NCBI RefSeq assembly: GCF_030816115.1
Contig: NZ_JAUSXQ010000001.1
Coordinates: 2,914,001 to 2,978,000 of the forward strand
Source: Chryseobacterium sp. W4I1
GTDB taxonomy: Bacteria; Bacteroidota; Bacteroidia; Flavobacteriales; Weeksellaceae
Direction: 5' to 3'
DNA: 64,000 nucleotides
Part shown: positions 24,552-33,007 of the stretch, piece after piece
Numbering within the stretch: the stretch's first letter is position 1
Layout: each line of letters begins with the position of its first letter
Translations under genes and position numbers: made by a program
The notes under the pieces: generated by a model
Told to the model about the DNA's origin: nothing
The model's input: the letters and a program-made list of their open reading frames with translations, nothing else
Databases searched by the model: none

Positions 24552-26609
24552 ATGAATATTTTAACAGAGAGATTTAATACCCCATATCATGCAGCTCCGT
24601 TTACTAGTATCAAAAATGAAGATTTTCTTCCCGCATTCAAAGAACTGATCAAAAGTTCTGAAGCTGAAATTGATGCTATTGTAAATAATTCTGATGCGCC
24701 CACTTTCGCAAATGTGATTGAAGCATTAGCTTTTTCCGGAGAACAGCTGGATGTGGTTTCCAATATCTTTTTCAATTTGAATTCTGCGGAAACCAGTGAT
24801 GAAATCCAGCAGATTGCCCAGGAAGTTTCCCCGATTCTTACTGAGTATTCTTCAAAAATCTCTCAAAACGAAGCTTTATTCAATAAAATCAAAAAAGTAT
24901 ACGACGAAAAAGATCAATATGATCTTAATGAAGAGCAGGAAATGCTGTTGGAAGAAACCTACAAGGGCTTTGTGAGAAGCGGTGCCCTTCTGAATGATGC
25001 GGACAAAGAAAAACTACAGAAGATTGACATGGAACTTTCTTTAAAATCTCTGCAGTTCGGGCAGAATGTTTTAGCCTCTACAAATGCTTATTTTAAACAT
25101 ATCACAAATAAGGAAGACCTTGCCGGAATTCCTGATGCTATCCTTGATCAGTATGCAGAGGAAGCGAAGGAGAGGAAGCTGGAAGGCTGGGTAGTTACAT
25201 TACAGTATCCAAGCTATATCCCTTTCATGACGTATGCTGAAAACCGTGAACTGAGAAAGGAAATTGCTTTGGCAAGCGGCAAAAAATCTTTTGACGGGGG
25301 AGAATTTGACAATCAGGAACTGATTAAAGAGCTTCTTAATTTAAAACAACAAAAAGCAGAACTCTTAGGCTATCGAAACTATGCAGACTATGTTCTGGAG
25401 GAAAGAATGGCAAAATCCCCGGTAAAAGTTCTTGATTTTTTAAATGAACTTTTAACAAAGGCTAAACCTTATGCAGATCAAGAGATCGAAGAATTAAGAT
25501 CATTAGCCAGGACAGACGGAATAGAGGAATTGCAGAGCTATGATCATGCTTTCTACGCTGAAAAACTCCGCAAACAGAAATATGATTTTAATGATGAAGA
25601 ATTGAAGCCATATTTCCCATTGGATCAGGTGCAGGATGCTGTTTTCGGGCTTGCAGGAAAGCTTTTCGGACTTCATTTTAAGGAAAGAAATGATATCCCG
25701 AAATACCATGAGGATGTGAAAGTATATGAAGTTTGGGAGACCGGAAGCGGGAAAAATGAAGATGGAAAAGAGCAGTCAGAAGGGAATTTCAAAGCTTTGC
25801 TTTATGCAGATTATTTTCCAAGAAAAGGAAAAAGAGCAGGGGCATGGATGACCAGCTATAAAAGCCAGTATAAAAAAGACGGTGAAAATTCCCGTCCGCA
25901 TATTTCTATTGTCTGTAATTTCAGTAAGCCTACAAAAGATACTCCTAGCCTACTGACATTCCAGGAAGTGACGACCTTATTCCATGAATTCGGTCATGCG
26001 CTTCACGGAATGATGGCCGATACGCAATACCCAAACCTTTCAGGAACGTCTGTAAAGTGGGACTTCGTAGAGCTTCCATCACAGTTTCTGGAGAATTTCT
26101 GCTATGAACCTGAGTTCCTGAAAACATTTGCCAAACATTATAAAACCGGCGAAGTGCTTCCTGATGAAAAGATCGAAAAGATTGAGCAGTCTAAAAACTT
26201 TATGGAAGGTTACCAGACGATGAGACAGCTTGGTTTCGGACTTCTGGATATGAATTACCACACAAAAGTTGCAGAACTGGCGAATGAAAGCGTGAAGGAG
26301 TTTGAGGATAAGTATACAAAGGCAACAACGCTTTATCCTATTAATCCTGAAACAGCGATGAGTCCAAGCTTTTCCCATATTTTCCAGGGAGGATATTCTG
26401 CAGGCTACTATTCTTACAAATGGGCGGAAGTTCTGGATGCAGATGCTTTCCAGTATTTTAAAGAAACAGGGATCTTCAATCCTGAAACGGCTGCAAAATA
26501 CAAGATTCTTCTTTCTTCAGGGGGAACAAAAGATCCGATGGAGCTGTATAAAAGCTTCAGAGGGAGGGAGCCGAAAGTGGAAAGTTTACTAAAAAGAGCA
26601 TTTGGATAA
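24552..26609 (+). CDS. M3-family zinc peptidase (Dcp/oligopeptidase A type)
   Basis: 685 residues without a signal peptide. The zinc site is H478-E-F-G-H482 (TTLFHEFGHALHGMMAD), with the third ligand probably in the following FVELPSQFLENF. The C-terminal substrate-binding part (FSHIFQGGYSAGYYSYKWAEVLDADAF) is typical of the family. It cleaves short peptides or dipeptides from their C-termini, probably in the cytoplasm. Length and motifs are complete. Confidence 0.94.
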   Translation: MNILTERFNTPYHAAPFTSIKNEDFLPAFKELIKSSEAEIDAIVNNSDAPTFANVIEALAFSGEQLDVVSNIFFNLNSAETSDEIQQIAQEVSPILTEYSSKISQNEALFNKIKKVYDEKDQYDLNEEQEMLLEETYKGFVRSGALLNDADKEKLQKIDMELSLKSLQFGQNVLASTNAYFKHITNKEDLAGIPDAILDQYAEEAKERKLEGWVVTLQYPSYIPFMTYAENRELRKEIALASGKKSFDGGEFDNQELIKELLNLKQQKAELLGYRNYADYVLEERMAKSPVKVLDFLNELLTKAKPYADQEIEELRSLARTDGIEELQSYDHAFYAEKLRKQKYDFNDEELKPYFPLDQVQDAVFGLAGKLFGLHFKERNDIPKYHEDVKVYEVWETGSGKNEDGKEQSEGNFKALLYADYFPRKGKRAGAWMTSYKSQYKKDGENSRPHISIVCNFSKPTKDTPSLLTFQEVTTLFHEFGHALHGMMADTQYPNLSGTSVKWDFVELPSQFLENFCYEPEFLKTFAKHYKTGEVLPDEKIEKIEQSKNFMEGYQTMRQLGFGLLDMNYHTKVAELANESVKEFEDKYTKATTLYPINPETAMSPSFSHIFQGGYSAGYYSYKWAEVLDADAFQYFKETGIFNPETAAKYKILLSSGGTKDPMELYKSFRGREPKVESLLKRAFG

Positions 26610-26657
26610 TTATCTGAAGATTTCACAGAAAAAACTTATAATAAAAATTATTAAAAG

Positions 26658-26682
26658 AGCTGCTGATTTGCAGCTTTTTTTA
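26658..26682 (+). terminator. Terminator after the M3 peptidase gene
   Basis: AGCTGC (26658-26663) pairs with GCAGCT (26670-26675), then a T-run. Confidence 0.8.
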
Positions 26683-26721
26683 ATATAAGCAAATAGGTGT
26701 AGATTGGATTTGTTTAATGTG

Positions 26722-26729
26722 TAAATTTG
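26722..26729 (+). promoter_or_regulatory. -7 box (TAAATTTG) before a secreted-protein gene
   Basis: TAAATTTG about 77 nt before the ATG at 26806. Confidence 0.5.
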
Positions 26730-26805
26730 GCAGGTAAGTGATATTTGGCATTCCACCTTCAAAGTCAAAGCTTATTATTTAATAATGATATATAGAAACA
26801 AAAAA

Positions 26806-27435
26806 ATGAAGAAATCACTTTTATATATTCTATTGATTTTGTTTTCAGCACCTGGTATTTTATATTCACAAAATATCAATACTAAAGACAATTTTAATGT
26901 TCTCATAAGAGATGAGGAAGGAGACTTAAACCGTGACGGAAAGATGGATAAGGTGATGGTATATATGGATACCGTTAACACTACGAGACCTTTAAAATTA
27001 CAGATTTTCCTCTCCAAGCCTAATGGAAAACTGGATTTAGCTGTTTCTTCAACGAAAATAATTGAGTCCATGTATCCCCTTGAAAAAAATGGAAAGTACA
27101 ACGGATTCCAAATTCCGGATTTTTTTATTGAAAACGGGATTTTAACAATGCGGAGTGAAATTAAAGGAGGAAATATTACTTTCGATTTTAAATATCGCAA
27201 TGGCAATTTTGAATTAATTAATGTAAAAAAGTTGACTAATAATTCGACCAAAGGATATGTTAACGAATATACAGTATTTACAGAAACTAATTTTAACCTA
27301 ATTACAGGGCTTAGAACGGAAACTGATGATAACTTAGGTTCAAAGAAAATATTAAATAAAAGAAAAAAAACTGTACTGATCAGACCATTGCCTAAAATAC
27401 AGGATTTCAAATTTTCGGATATGTATTTATATTAA
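26806..27435 (+). CDS. Secreted protein of unknown function
   Basis: 209 residues from the ATG at 26806, chosen because a signal peptide (MKKSLLYILLILFS to YSQ) starts there; the ATG at 26785 would add seven residues. An EGDLNRDGKMDKVMVYMD segment near residue 40 looks like a calcium-binding DxNxDG loop of the FG-GAP/VCBS type. The rest is beta-rich with many Asn and Lys and ends in MYLY. It is encoded just before an LRR protein with a similar secretion signal. The long antisense ORF over it is a shadow. Confidence 0.7.
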   Translation: MKKSLLYILLILFSAPGILYSQNINTKDNFNVLIRDEEGDLNRDGKMDKVMVYMDTVNTTRPLKLQIFLSKPNGKLDLAVSSTKIIESMYPLEKNGKYNGFQIPDFFIENGILTMRSEIKGGNITFDFKYRNGNFELINVKKLTNNSTKGYVNEYTVFTETNFNLITGLRTETDDNLGSKKILNKRKKTVLIRPLPKIQDFKFSDMYLY

Positions 27436-27508
27436 AGAGCAACGTATTGACTGCTTACCAAATTTAAAACAATAGATTATAAAACAGGAATAACCATATA
27501 ACAGCATT

Positions 27509-28543
27509 ATGAAAAAACATCTTTTCTTTTTAACTTTCTTTCTTATCACAGCCCCTTTTTATGCACAAAAAAAAGGCAAGAGCAAAAATCCACCTCCTCC
27601 CCCTAAAGAGCAAATCATTCCGCCATCTATAAGTGAGGAGTCCGGAGCATCCGGCGATAATAATATGTCAGTGGTAATGCCTGCAAGTGATTTAACCAGA
27701 ATTAATGCAACAAAAACGAATGGGCAAAAAATCAGGATCAACCAAATAAATGAGTTGGAAAATCTTGATTTTTCCCAAGTGAAAGAGCTGTCAATTAGTA
27801 CAATGATGTCTGATCAATCTCTTGACAACAGAATCTTACAAAAAATACTCAATGAGGCCAATCAGCTGGAAGCTTTAGAAGTTGCTAATTTCAAAATAGA
27901 AAAGTTCCCTGAAATTAAAGCCCAGAACCATCACCTGAAAAAAATAGCACTGGATAAAAATGATTTGAGAACTATTCCCGAAAGTATTTCAAATTTAACT
28001 GCATTGGAAAATTTCAGTTCTGGTAATCCTTTACGCGAACTCCCAGCTTCTTTTTCCCAACTTAAAAACATCAAAGAATTAAGTTTGAATTACACAGAGT
28101 TTTCAGAATTTCCAAAAGTTATTTTCAGCTTAAACAAATTATCTTTTTTATATATTTCAGGAAATTATAAAGGGAATATAAAAATAAAGGAGCTCCCGGA
28201 TATGTTCCATGAATTACCTGAACTTAAAGAGCTGGGAGTTACCAATGCTTCTCTTTCTAAATTGCCGAAGTCTTTTTTGGGACTCAAAAAATTAAAGAAG
28301 GTTAATTTCTCAAACAATCAGTTCACCGAATTTCCAGAAGTTCTGGCTGCCAATCCAAAACTGGAATTTGTACCTTTTACCAATAACCCTCTTGAATGGA
28401 GTGTCTTTTTAGCTTCCATTAAAAAAATAAAGTGGAGAGGCTTATTTTTCTTAAACGAAACAGGTTTTACTAAAAAACAGTACGAAGAAATTCAAAAGAT
28501 TCTTGCCAAAATAGATGTTTATTATGATGGGATGAATGATTAA
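27509..28543 (+). CDS. Secreted leucine-rich repeat protein
   Basis: 344 residues with a signal peptide to FYAQ and a Lys/Pro linker (KGKSKNPPPPPKEQ). From about residue 95 to 310 it has LRR units such as LKKIALDKNDLRTIPESISNLT, NIKELSLNYTEFSEFPKVIFSL and LKKVNFSNNQFTEFPEVLAANP. LRRs make a curved surface for protein binding, so an adhesion or recognition role outside the cell is plausible. The partner is unknown. Confidence 0.85.
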   Translation: MKKHLFFLTFFLITAPFYAQKKGKSKNPPPPPKEQIIPPSISEESGASGDNNMSVVMPASDLTRINATKTNGQKIRINQINELENLDFSQVKELSISTMMSDQSLDNRILQKILNEANQLEALEVANFKIEKFPEIKAQNHHLKKIALDKNDLRTIPESISNLTALENFSSGNPLRELPASFSQLKNIKELSLNYTEFSEFPKVIFSLNKLSFLYISGNYKGNIKIKELPDMFHELPELKELGVTNASLSKLPKSFLGLKKLKKVNFSNNQFTEFPEVLAANPKLEFVPFTNNPLEWSVFLASIKKIKWRGLFFLNETGFTKKQYEEIQKILAKIDVYYDGMND

Positions 28544-28562
28544 AAGGAATATCACAAAAAAA

Positions 28563-28940
28563 CTACGCCATAGGACAAACTGTAATTTCTTTTCCTTCAG
28601 CATAGGTTTTTCCCCAATCACACAGGCTTTCCAGAATCGGAATTAAGCTTAAACCTTTATTGGTTAAGACATATTTAACGCCGGCAGGAACGGTGTCGGG
28701 AATTTCTTTTTTGACAATCACGGCATGAGTTTCCAATTCTTTAAGCTGCCGGCCTAAGACCTGTTCGGAAATATTCGGTAATTCCTTTTTCAGGAGGTGA
28801 AAACGGTTGTTTCCCTGTGAAATAGAATATACAATTTGTGACTTCCAACGTCCGCTAATCATAGCAACCGCTGAATTGAGCTCACAAACCTGAAATAAAA
28901 ACTGTTCGTTCACTGCATTGGTGGAATTTTCTTTGCGCAT
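28563..28940 (-). CDS. HxlR-family transcriptional regulator (1)
   Basis: 125 residues. CELNSAVAMISGRWKSQIVYSISQGNNRFHLLKKELPNISEQVLGRQLKELE is the HxlR winged-helix signature, with the family Cys near the N-terminus. HxlR proteins often sense electrophiles or oxidants. It is divergent from the esterase gene at 29025, which is its likely target. Confidence 0.92.
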   Translation of the reverse strand: MRKENSTNAVNEQFLFQVCELNSAVAMISGRWKSQIVYSISQGNNRFHLLKKELPNISEQVLGRQLKELETHAVIVKKEIPDTVPAGVKYVLTNKGLSLIPILESLCDWGKTYAEGKEITVCPMA

Positions 28941-29024
28941 AGATATCGTTTTAACGGCTCACAATTTTGTTCGTTATTGTATACGATCAGTTGGTTGCCG
29001 AATTTTGTAATAAAAATACGAAAT

Positions 29025-29849
29025 ATGAACAAAGCCATACTGATAATGATCGGATTATTAACAGCAATTTTATCGAAAGCACAGGAAAAATGGATTATAA
29101 AGTCAGACTATTTAGTATCATCAGACCCGGTTTTAGTCTTTAAACCAAAAGCATACAGCAAATCAGAAAAATATCCTCTGGTGTATCTTTTACATGGTTA
29201 CAGTGAGAATTATAAGCAATGGTCGCAAACTACAGACTTACAAAAGTTAGCTGATCAATATGGTTTTATCATTGTCACACCAGACGGTTTTACTTCCTAT
29301 TATATTAACAGTCCGGTAAATAAAAAGTCGCAGTATGAGGATTTTTTCTTCAAGGAATTGGTTCCGAAAGTACATCGATCGTTTAATATTGACGATAAAA
29401 ATATTTTCATCAGCGGATTGAGTATGGGTGGTTACGGAGCCTTGCGGTATTTTATTTCACACCCTGATTATTTTAATACAGCAGGTTCCACAAGTGGAGC
29501 GTTAGAGCTTGATTATCCAAATTTTCAGAAAGTCAGTCAGCATTTTTGGCAGACCAACAGACTGATCGATGATCTGACAACAAATATTGGTGATCCCAAA
29601 ATGGTAAATTGGAATCAATACAGTATATCAACCCTTTTGACACAGCATCCGGATTTTAAGAAAGCATTTATTTTTGATTGTGGTACGGAAGATATTTTAT
29701 ACTCAAATTCCCTAAAATTAAAACATCAGACCGAAAGCCTGAAAATCCCGGTTACTTTTATCAGCCAGCCTGGAGATCATAATACAGAATACTGGAACAG
29801 GTCTATTGATCATCATTTTGTATATTTCAAACAACATTTGAAAGAATAA
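29025..29849 (+). CDS. Secreted esterase, alpha/beta hydrolase fold
   Basis: 274 residues from the ATG at 29025, which begins the signal peptide MNKAILIMIG to LSKAQ; the upstream ATG gives a poor N-terminus. Motifs: YLLHGYSENYKQW (oxyanion region) and GLSMGGYGALRY with nucleophile S133. Late acidic (CGTEDILYSNS) and His (QPGDHNTEYW) regions fit the remaining triad. It belongs to the esterase D / tributyrin esterase-like group. It is divergent from HxlR (1). Confidence 0.88.
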   Translation: MNKAILIMIGLLTAILSKAQEKWIIKSDYLVSSDPVLVFKPKAYSKSEKYPLVYLLHGYSENYKQWSQTTDLQKLADQYGFIIVTPDGFTSYYINSPVNKKSQYEDFFFKELVPKVHRSFNIDDKNIFISGLSMGGYGALRYFISHPDYFNTAGSTSGALELDYPNFQKVSQHFWQTNRLIDDLTTNIGDPKMVNWNQYSISTLLTQHPDFKKAFIFDCGTEDILYSNSLKLKHQTESLKIPVTFISQPGDHNTEYWNRSIDHHFVYFKQHLKE

Positions 29850-29893
29850 AAAAACTACTGAAAATTATCTGAAATAATAGAAAAAAGTAAAAC

Positions 29894-30283
29894 TTAATTT
29901 GACTCTTTTTCAAGTCCATTAATAAATTCTCCATTTTCGGTAACCACCTGATTACCCCATTCCGTGATCGCTTCTAAAACAGGAACAAAAGTTTTTCCAA
30001 GGGCAGTTAAGCTGTAAACCACTTTAATCGGTGGTTTTTCACCATGCACTTTTCTTGATACTAAACCGTCTTTTTCTAGTTGCTTCAGCTGTAAACTCAG
30101 CGTCATTTCGGTAACTGATGTGAGTTCTTTACGAAGTTCGTTATATCTTTTAGACCCGTCTTTCAGGTGATAAAGAATAACCGCTTTCCATTTTCCGCCT
30201 ACCAGATCCATTGTAAGGCTTACGGTACAGGGATATGTTTTGCCCTTTAATTTGACATGATCGCCAATACATTCTGTTTTCAT
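29894..30283 (-). CDS. HxlR-family transcriptional regulator (2)
   Basis: 129 residues. YPCTVSLTMDLVGGKWKAVILYHLKDGSKRYNELRKELTSVTEMTLSLQLKQLEKDGLVSRKV is a complete HxlR domain. It is divergent from a quinone-reductase gene; the shared region holds a -7 box for each strand and an inverted TAGTACA repeat. It is convergent with the esterase gene. Confidence 0.93.
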   Translation of the reverse strand: MKTECIGDHVKLKGKTYPCTVSLTMDLVGGKWKAVILYHLKDGSKRYNELRKELTSVTEMTLSLQLKQLEKDGLVSRKVHGEKPPIKVVYSLTALGKTFVPVLEAITEWGNQVVTENGEFINGLEKESN

Positions 30284-30321
30284 TTCAGTTTTATTTAGCC
30301 TATCTGTTTAGATAGTTATTG

Positions 30322-30371
30322 CAAATGTAGTGTACTAAAAATAATTTTGTAACTCAATTAATTATAGTACA
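30322..30371. promoter_or_regulatory. Divergent HxlR / reductase promoters and operator
   Basis: TACATTTG on the minus strand (30322-30329) serves HxlR (2), and TAATTTTG on the plus strand (30342-30349) serves the reductase. TGTACTA (30331-30337) and TAGTACA (30365-30371) form an inverted repeat around the plus-strand promoter, a likely HxlR operator. A further repeat CTATCT/AGATAG lies at 30300-30315. Confidence 0.6.
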
Positions 30372-30383
30372 AAATTCGAAATT

Positions 30384-31049
30384 ATGAAAATACTGATCAT
30401 CCTTGCTCATCCTGAAGAAAAAAGTTTCAATGCAGCTATGTTCAACACTGCAATCAAAAGTCTGGAAGAAGCAGGTCACGAAGTGAAAACTACCGATTTA
30501 TACAAAAAAAATTATCAGCCGGTAAGCGGAAAAGAAAATTTTTCCCAACTCAATAATCCCAATTATTTTAAACAGCAGGATGAGGAGTTATTTGCCGTAC
30601 AGCAATTTACATTAATGCCGGATATTGTATCGGAACAGGAGAAAGTTGAATGGTGTGACATCCTAATCTGGCAATTCCCTTTATATTGGTTCTCGGCTCC
30701 TGCTATTCTGAAAGGTTGGGCGGATAAAGTTTTTACTATGGGCAAATTCTATGATAACGGAAAAATTTTCAGCAATGGTTTTTCTGTTGGAAAACAAGCA
30801 ATGCTTTCTGTGACAACCGGCGGTCCTGAAAAAAATTATACTGATGACAAATATGGTGATATAGATTCCATTTTATTTCCAATACATCGTGGCATTTTTG
30901 AATTTCTCGGCTTTTCAGTTTTGCAGCCGGAAATTGTTTATTCTGTGGAAAGGCTCACTGACGAAGAAAGAAAAACTCATTTAGATAATTGGTCAAAAAG
31001 ACTGATCAATATTGAGACAGAGATCACAAAAATCAAGATGATCAATTAA
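30384..31049 (+). CDS. Flavodoxin-fold NAD(P)H dehydrogenase (quinone)
   Basis: 221 residues. ILAHPEEKSFNAAM at the N-terminus, WCDILIWQFPLYWFSAPAILKGWADKVFTMG in the middle and MLSVTTGGPEKNY match the NQO/MdaB/KefF group. These FMN or FAD enzymes reduce quinones by two electrons and protect against electrophiles. Divergence from an HxlR regulator fits an inducible detoxification pair. Confidence 0.92.
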   Translation: MKILIILAHPEEKSFNAAMFNTAIKSLEEAGHEVKTTDLYKKNYQPVSGKENFSQLNNPNYFKQQDEELFAVQQFTLMPDIVSEQEKVEWCDILIWQFPLYWFSAPAILKGWADKVFTMGKFYDNGKIFSNGFSVGKQAMLSVTTGGPEKNYTDDKYGDIDSILFPIHRGIFEFLGFSVLQPEIVYSVERLTDEERKTHLDNWSKRLINIETEITKIKMIN

Positions 31050-31088
31050 CCAATGAAAGTATAAATTTTGAAATTTTCACAGCAATTA

Positions 31089-31481
31089 TTACTCTAATTC
31101 AATAAAATAACGGTCCGCTCCATTATGTGATAGTGGAGCAACGGCCAATAGTTTTACACTTTCCAATTGACTATTTGAAATTTCGTGCACGGTATATGCC
31201 TGAATTGAAAATGTGTCTCCGGCTTTTACAATTTCCTTTTTTATCTTTTCAATTTTTCCGTTGTGGAAATTACCGATCCTAATGACCGCTTCTCCGGAAA
31301 TAATATAATAAAATTCAATTCCTTCCTTATGATAATGTGCTGGTAAAGTCTGGTCTTCTTCGAGCTCTATGATGAATAATGCCATATCTTCGCCGCCTGT
31401 CAGTAAAGCTACTTTCTGCATCATCACTTCATCTTTTGAGATATTCTCTAAAGATTCAAACGCATTTACAATTTTTATCAT
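31089..31481 (-). CDS. Cupin-domain protein
   Basis: 130 residues from the ATG at 31481, 1 nt after the stop of the tautomerase gene; a start at 31520 would overlap that gene. A single cupin is visible: LPAHYHKEGIEFYYIISGEAVIRIG (motif 1) and KAGDTFSIQAYTVHEISN (motif 2). Metal-binding His and Glu are present. The function is likely enzymatic or ligand-binding, but the substrate is unknown. It forms a two-gene operon with the tautomerase. Confidence 0.85.
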   Translation of the reverse strand: MIKIVNAFESLENISKDEVMMQKVALLTGGEDMALFIIELEEDQTLPAHYHKEGIEFYYIISGEAVIRIGNFHNGKIEKIKKEIVKAGDTFSIQAYTVHEISNSQLESVKLLAVAPLSHNGADRYFIELE

Positions 31482-31482
31482 T

Positions 31483-31872
31483 TTAAATATGATTAAAGGT
31501 TTGCAGTTCACCGTTTCCAAAAGACCAGTTTTCTTTGACGTTCTCAGTTAATACAACAATGATTTCCTGGGGATTTATTTGTGTTGATTTTTCAATATTT
31601 AAAGCAATACTTTTATACAAATTCTTTTTTTGCTCAACGCTTCTGCCTATCGATGCAGTGATGTGAACAAAAAGTATGGCTTCTGTATGCTTCACTCCCA
31701 GATAGGTTTCAGGATAACGGAGCTGTCCAGGTTTAACGCTTTCAATGATATGAAAATAATCATCTTCAGGAACATTAAATTCCTTTATTAAAGCTTGATG
31801 AATTGATTTTGAAATGAGATCCTGAGTCTCTTGATTATATTTTTCGGATAATGTAATTCTTACTAATGGCAT
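31483..31872 (-). CDS. Tautomerase family protein (4-oxalocrotonate type)
   Basis: 129 residues. The catalytic N-terminal proline follows the start Met (MPLVRITLSEKYNQETQDLISKSIHQALI), as in the family. PETYLGVKHTEAILFVHITASIGRSVEQKKNLYKSI is the typical second half. It isomerises keto-enol substrates such as muconates; the substrate is unknown. Operon with the cupin gene. Confidence 0.88.
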   Translation of the reverse strand: MPLVRITLSEKYNQETQDLISKSIHQALIKEFNVPEDDYFHIIESVKPGQLRYPETYLGVKHTEAILFVHITASIGRSVEQKKNLYKSIALNIEKSTQINPQEIIVVLTENVKENWSFGNGELQTFNHI

Positions 31873-31919
31873 TGCAGTATATTTTAAAGGTTCACTGCAA
31901 AATTCTGTAAAAACATTGA

Positions 31920-32462
31920 TTATTTATCTTGATGTAGGTCAAGACTTTTTAATCTCGATAGAGTTTCCGGACGGATTTTAAGGAATGAGGCGATAAGATA
32001 CTGTGGAAAATCCTGTTCAATATTACTCCGTTGAGAAAGCAGTTCCAGATATCGCTCTCTGGCTTTCAGTTTGATAAGAGAAGTTTCTTTAAAACACTTA
32101 TTGATAAACAGATGGTCTGAAATTTCCTTAAAAACAAAAGCCCATTCCTGCTGTTGCAAAAGTTCATCATATTTCACTTTGTCAATAACATAAAGTACAG
32201 CATCTGAATACACTTTAATGGAACCTGGAGACGGAATACCTGTTAAAAAACTTCTGTACGAAGTAATAACGGAGTTTTTGCCATACAGTTCACTCACAAT
32301 GAAATTACAATCTGCATCTTCAAAATAGCCATATAAAGTACCGCTTTCTACAATTCCGATACAATCGCAGACTTCGCTTTCTTTTATGAAAAAGTCGTTC
32401 TTTTTTAGTTCGGTTTTTTGACCAGTCTGTATTATTTTATTGATCAGTTCATTTGTTAGCAT
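31920..32462 (-). CDS. Crp/Fnr-family regulator (1)
   Basis: 180 residues. The N-terminal part is a cyclic-nucleotide-binding-like barrel (VCDCIGIVESGTLYGYFEDADCNFIVSELYGKNSVITSYRSFLTG). The C-terminal HTH is short (FPQYLIASFLKIRPETLSRLKSL), as is usual for flavobacterial members. It is upstream of the tautomerase-cupin pair on the same strand, which it may control. Confidence 0.85.
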   Translation of the reverse strand: MLTNELINKIIQTGQKTELKKNDFFIKESEVCDCIGIVESGTLYGYFEDADCNFIVSELYGKNSVITSYRSFLTGIPSPGSIKVYSDAVLYVIDKVKYDELLQQQEWAFVFKEISDHLFINKCFKETSLIKLKARERYLELLSQRSNIEQDFPQYLIASFLKIRPETLSRLKSLDLHQDK

Positions 32463-32628
32463 GTGACAAATTTAAAGAAGTTGGATCAGAAAAAGATATA
32501 ACAATCAATTTTACACAATGTTTTTATTTTAACAGCTACAACTCTATAAAACCTTAACGAATATAATTTTTTCGGATATAAGTGAGGTACTTTTTTCAGA
32601 ATATCAGTTCAATAACAAAAAAATATGA

Positions 32629-32636
32629 TAATTTTG
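32629..32636 (+). promoter_or_regulatory. -7 box (TAATTTTG) for the YqaE-like gene
   Basis: TAATTTTG places the transcript start near 32643, after the GTG at 32582 and before the ATG at 32663, so it supports the shorter protein. Confidence 0.5.
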
Positions 32637-32662
32637 GATTAATATTTTCAAAACTAAGCATC

Positions 32663-32863
32663 ATGTTACTTGCCATTTTACTTCCTTTTCTATCCTTTAT
32701 ACTCCGTGGAAAAATTATTACGGGTATTATCTGTCTGATACTACAAATTACTGTGATCGGTTGGCTTCCAGCAGCAATTTGGGCTGTTCTGTCTCTGAAT
32801 AATGCAAGGGCCGAACGACGCAATGAAAAACTGATCCGTACCATTAAAGAAAACCGGTACTAG
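32663..32863 (+). CDS. YqaE/Pmp3-family small membrane protein
   Basis: 66 residues from the ATG at 32663; a longer frame from a GTG at 32582 gives 93. LLAILLPFLSFILRGKIITGIICLILQITVIGWLPAAIWAVLSL is the two-segment Pmp3/YqaE pattern, followed by a basic tail (NNARAERRNEKLIRTIKENRY). Such proteins are linked to membrane potential and salt or cold stress. It is isolated between divergent and unrelated genes. Confidence 0.82.
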   Translation: MLLAILLPFLSFILRGKIITGIICLILQITVIGWLPAAIWAVLSLNNARAERRNEKLIRTIKENRY

Positions 32864-32978
32864 AAAATTTAAAGGCTGTTTAAAGTTCCTATTTAAAATT
32901 CCATAAACATATAATTTATTTAATTAAATGTTTTTCCATTATCATTATATTGTATAACATAGTAATGAAAATAAATCA

Positions 32979-32986
32979 TATCTTTG
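32979..32986 (+). promoter_or_regulatory. -7 box (TATCTTTG) for the second serine hydrolase
   Basis: TATCTTTG lies 21 nt before the ATG at 33008, which rules against an ATG at 32984. Confidence 0.65.
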
Positions 32987-33007
32987 CATAACAAACAACA
33001 CCATTTT

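Noticed and set aside
26775..27410. 211-codon antisense ORF opposite the secreted protein at 26806
   Set aside because: The plus strand has the signal peptide and promoter; the antisense frame has none.
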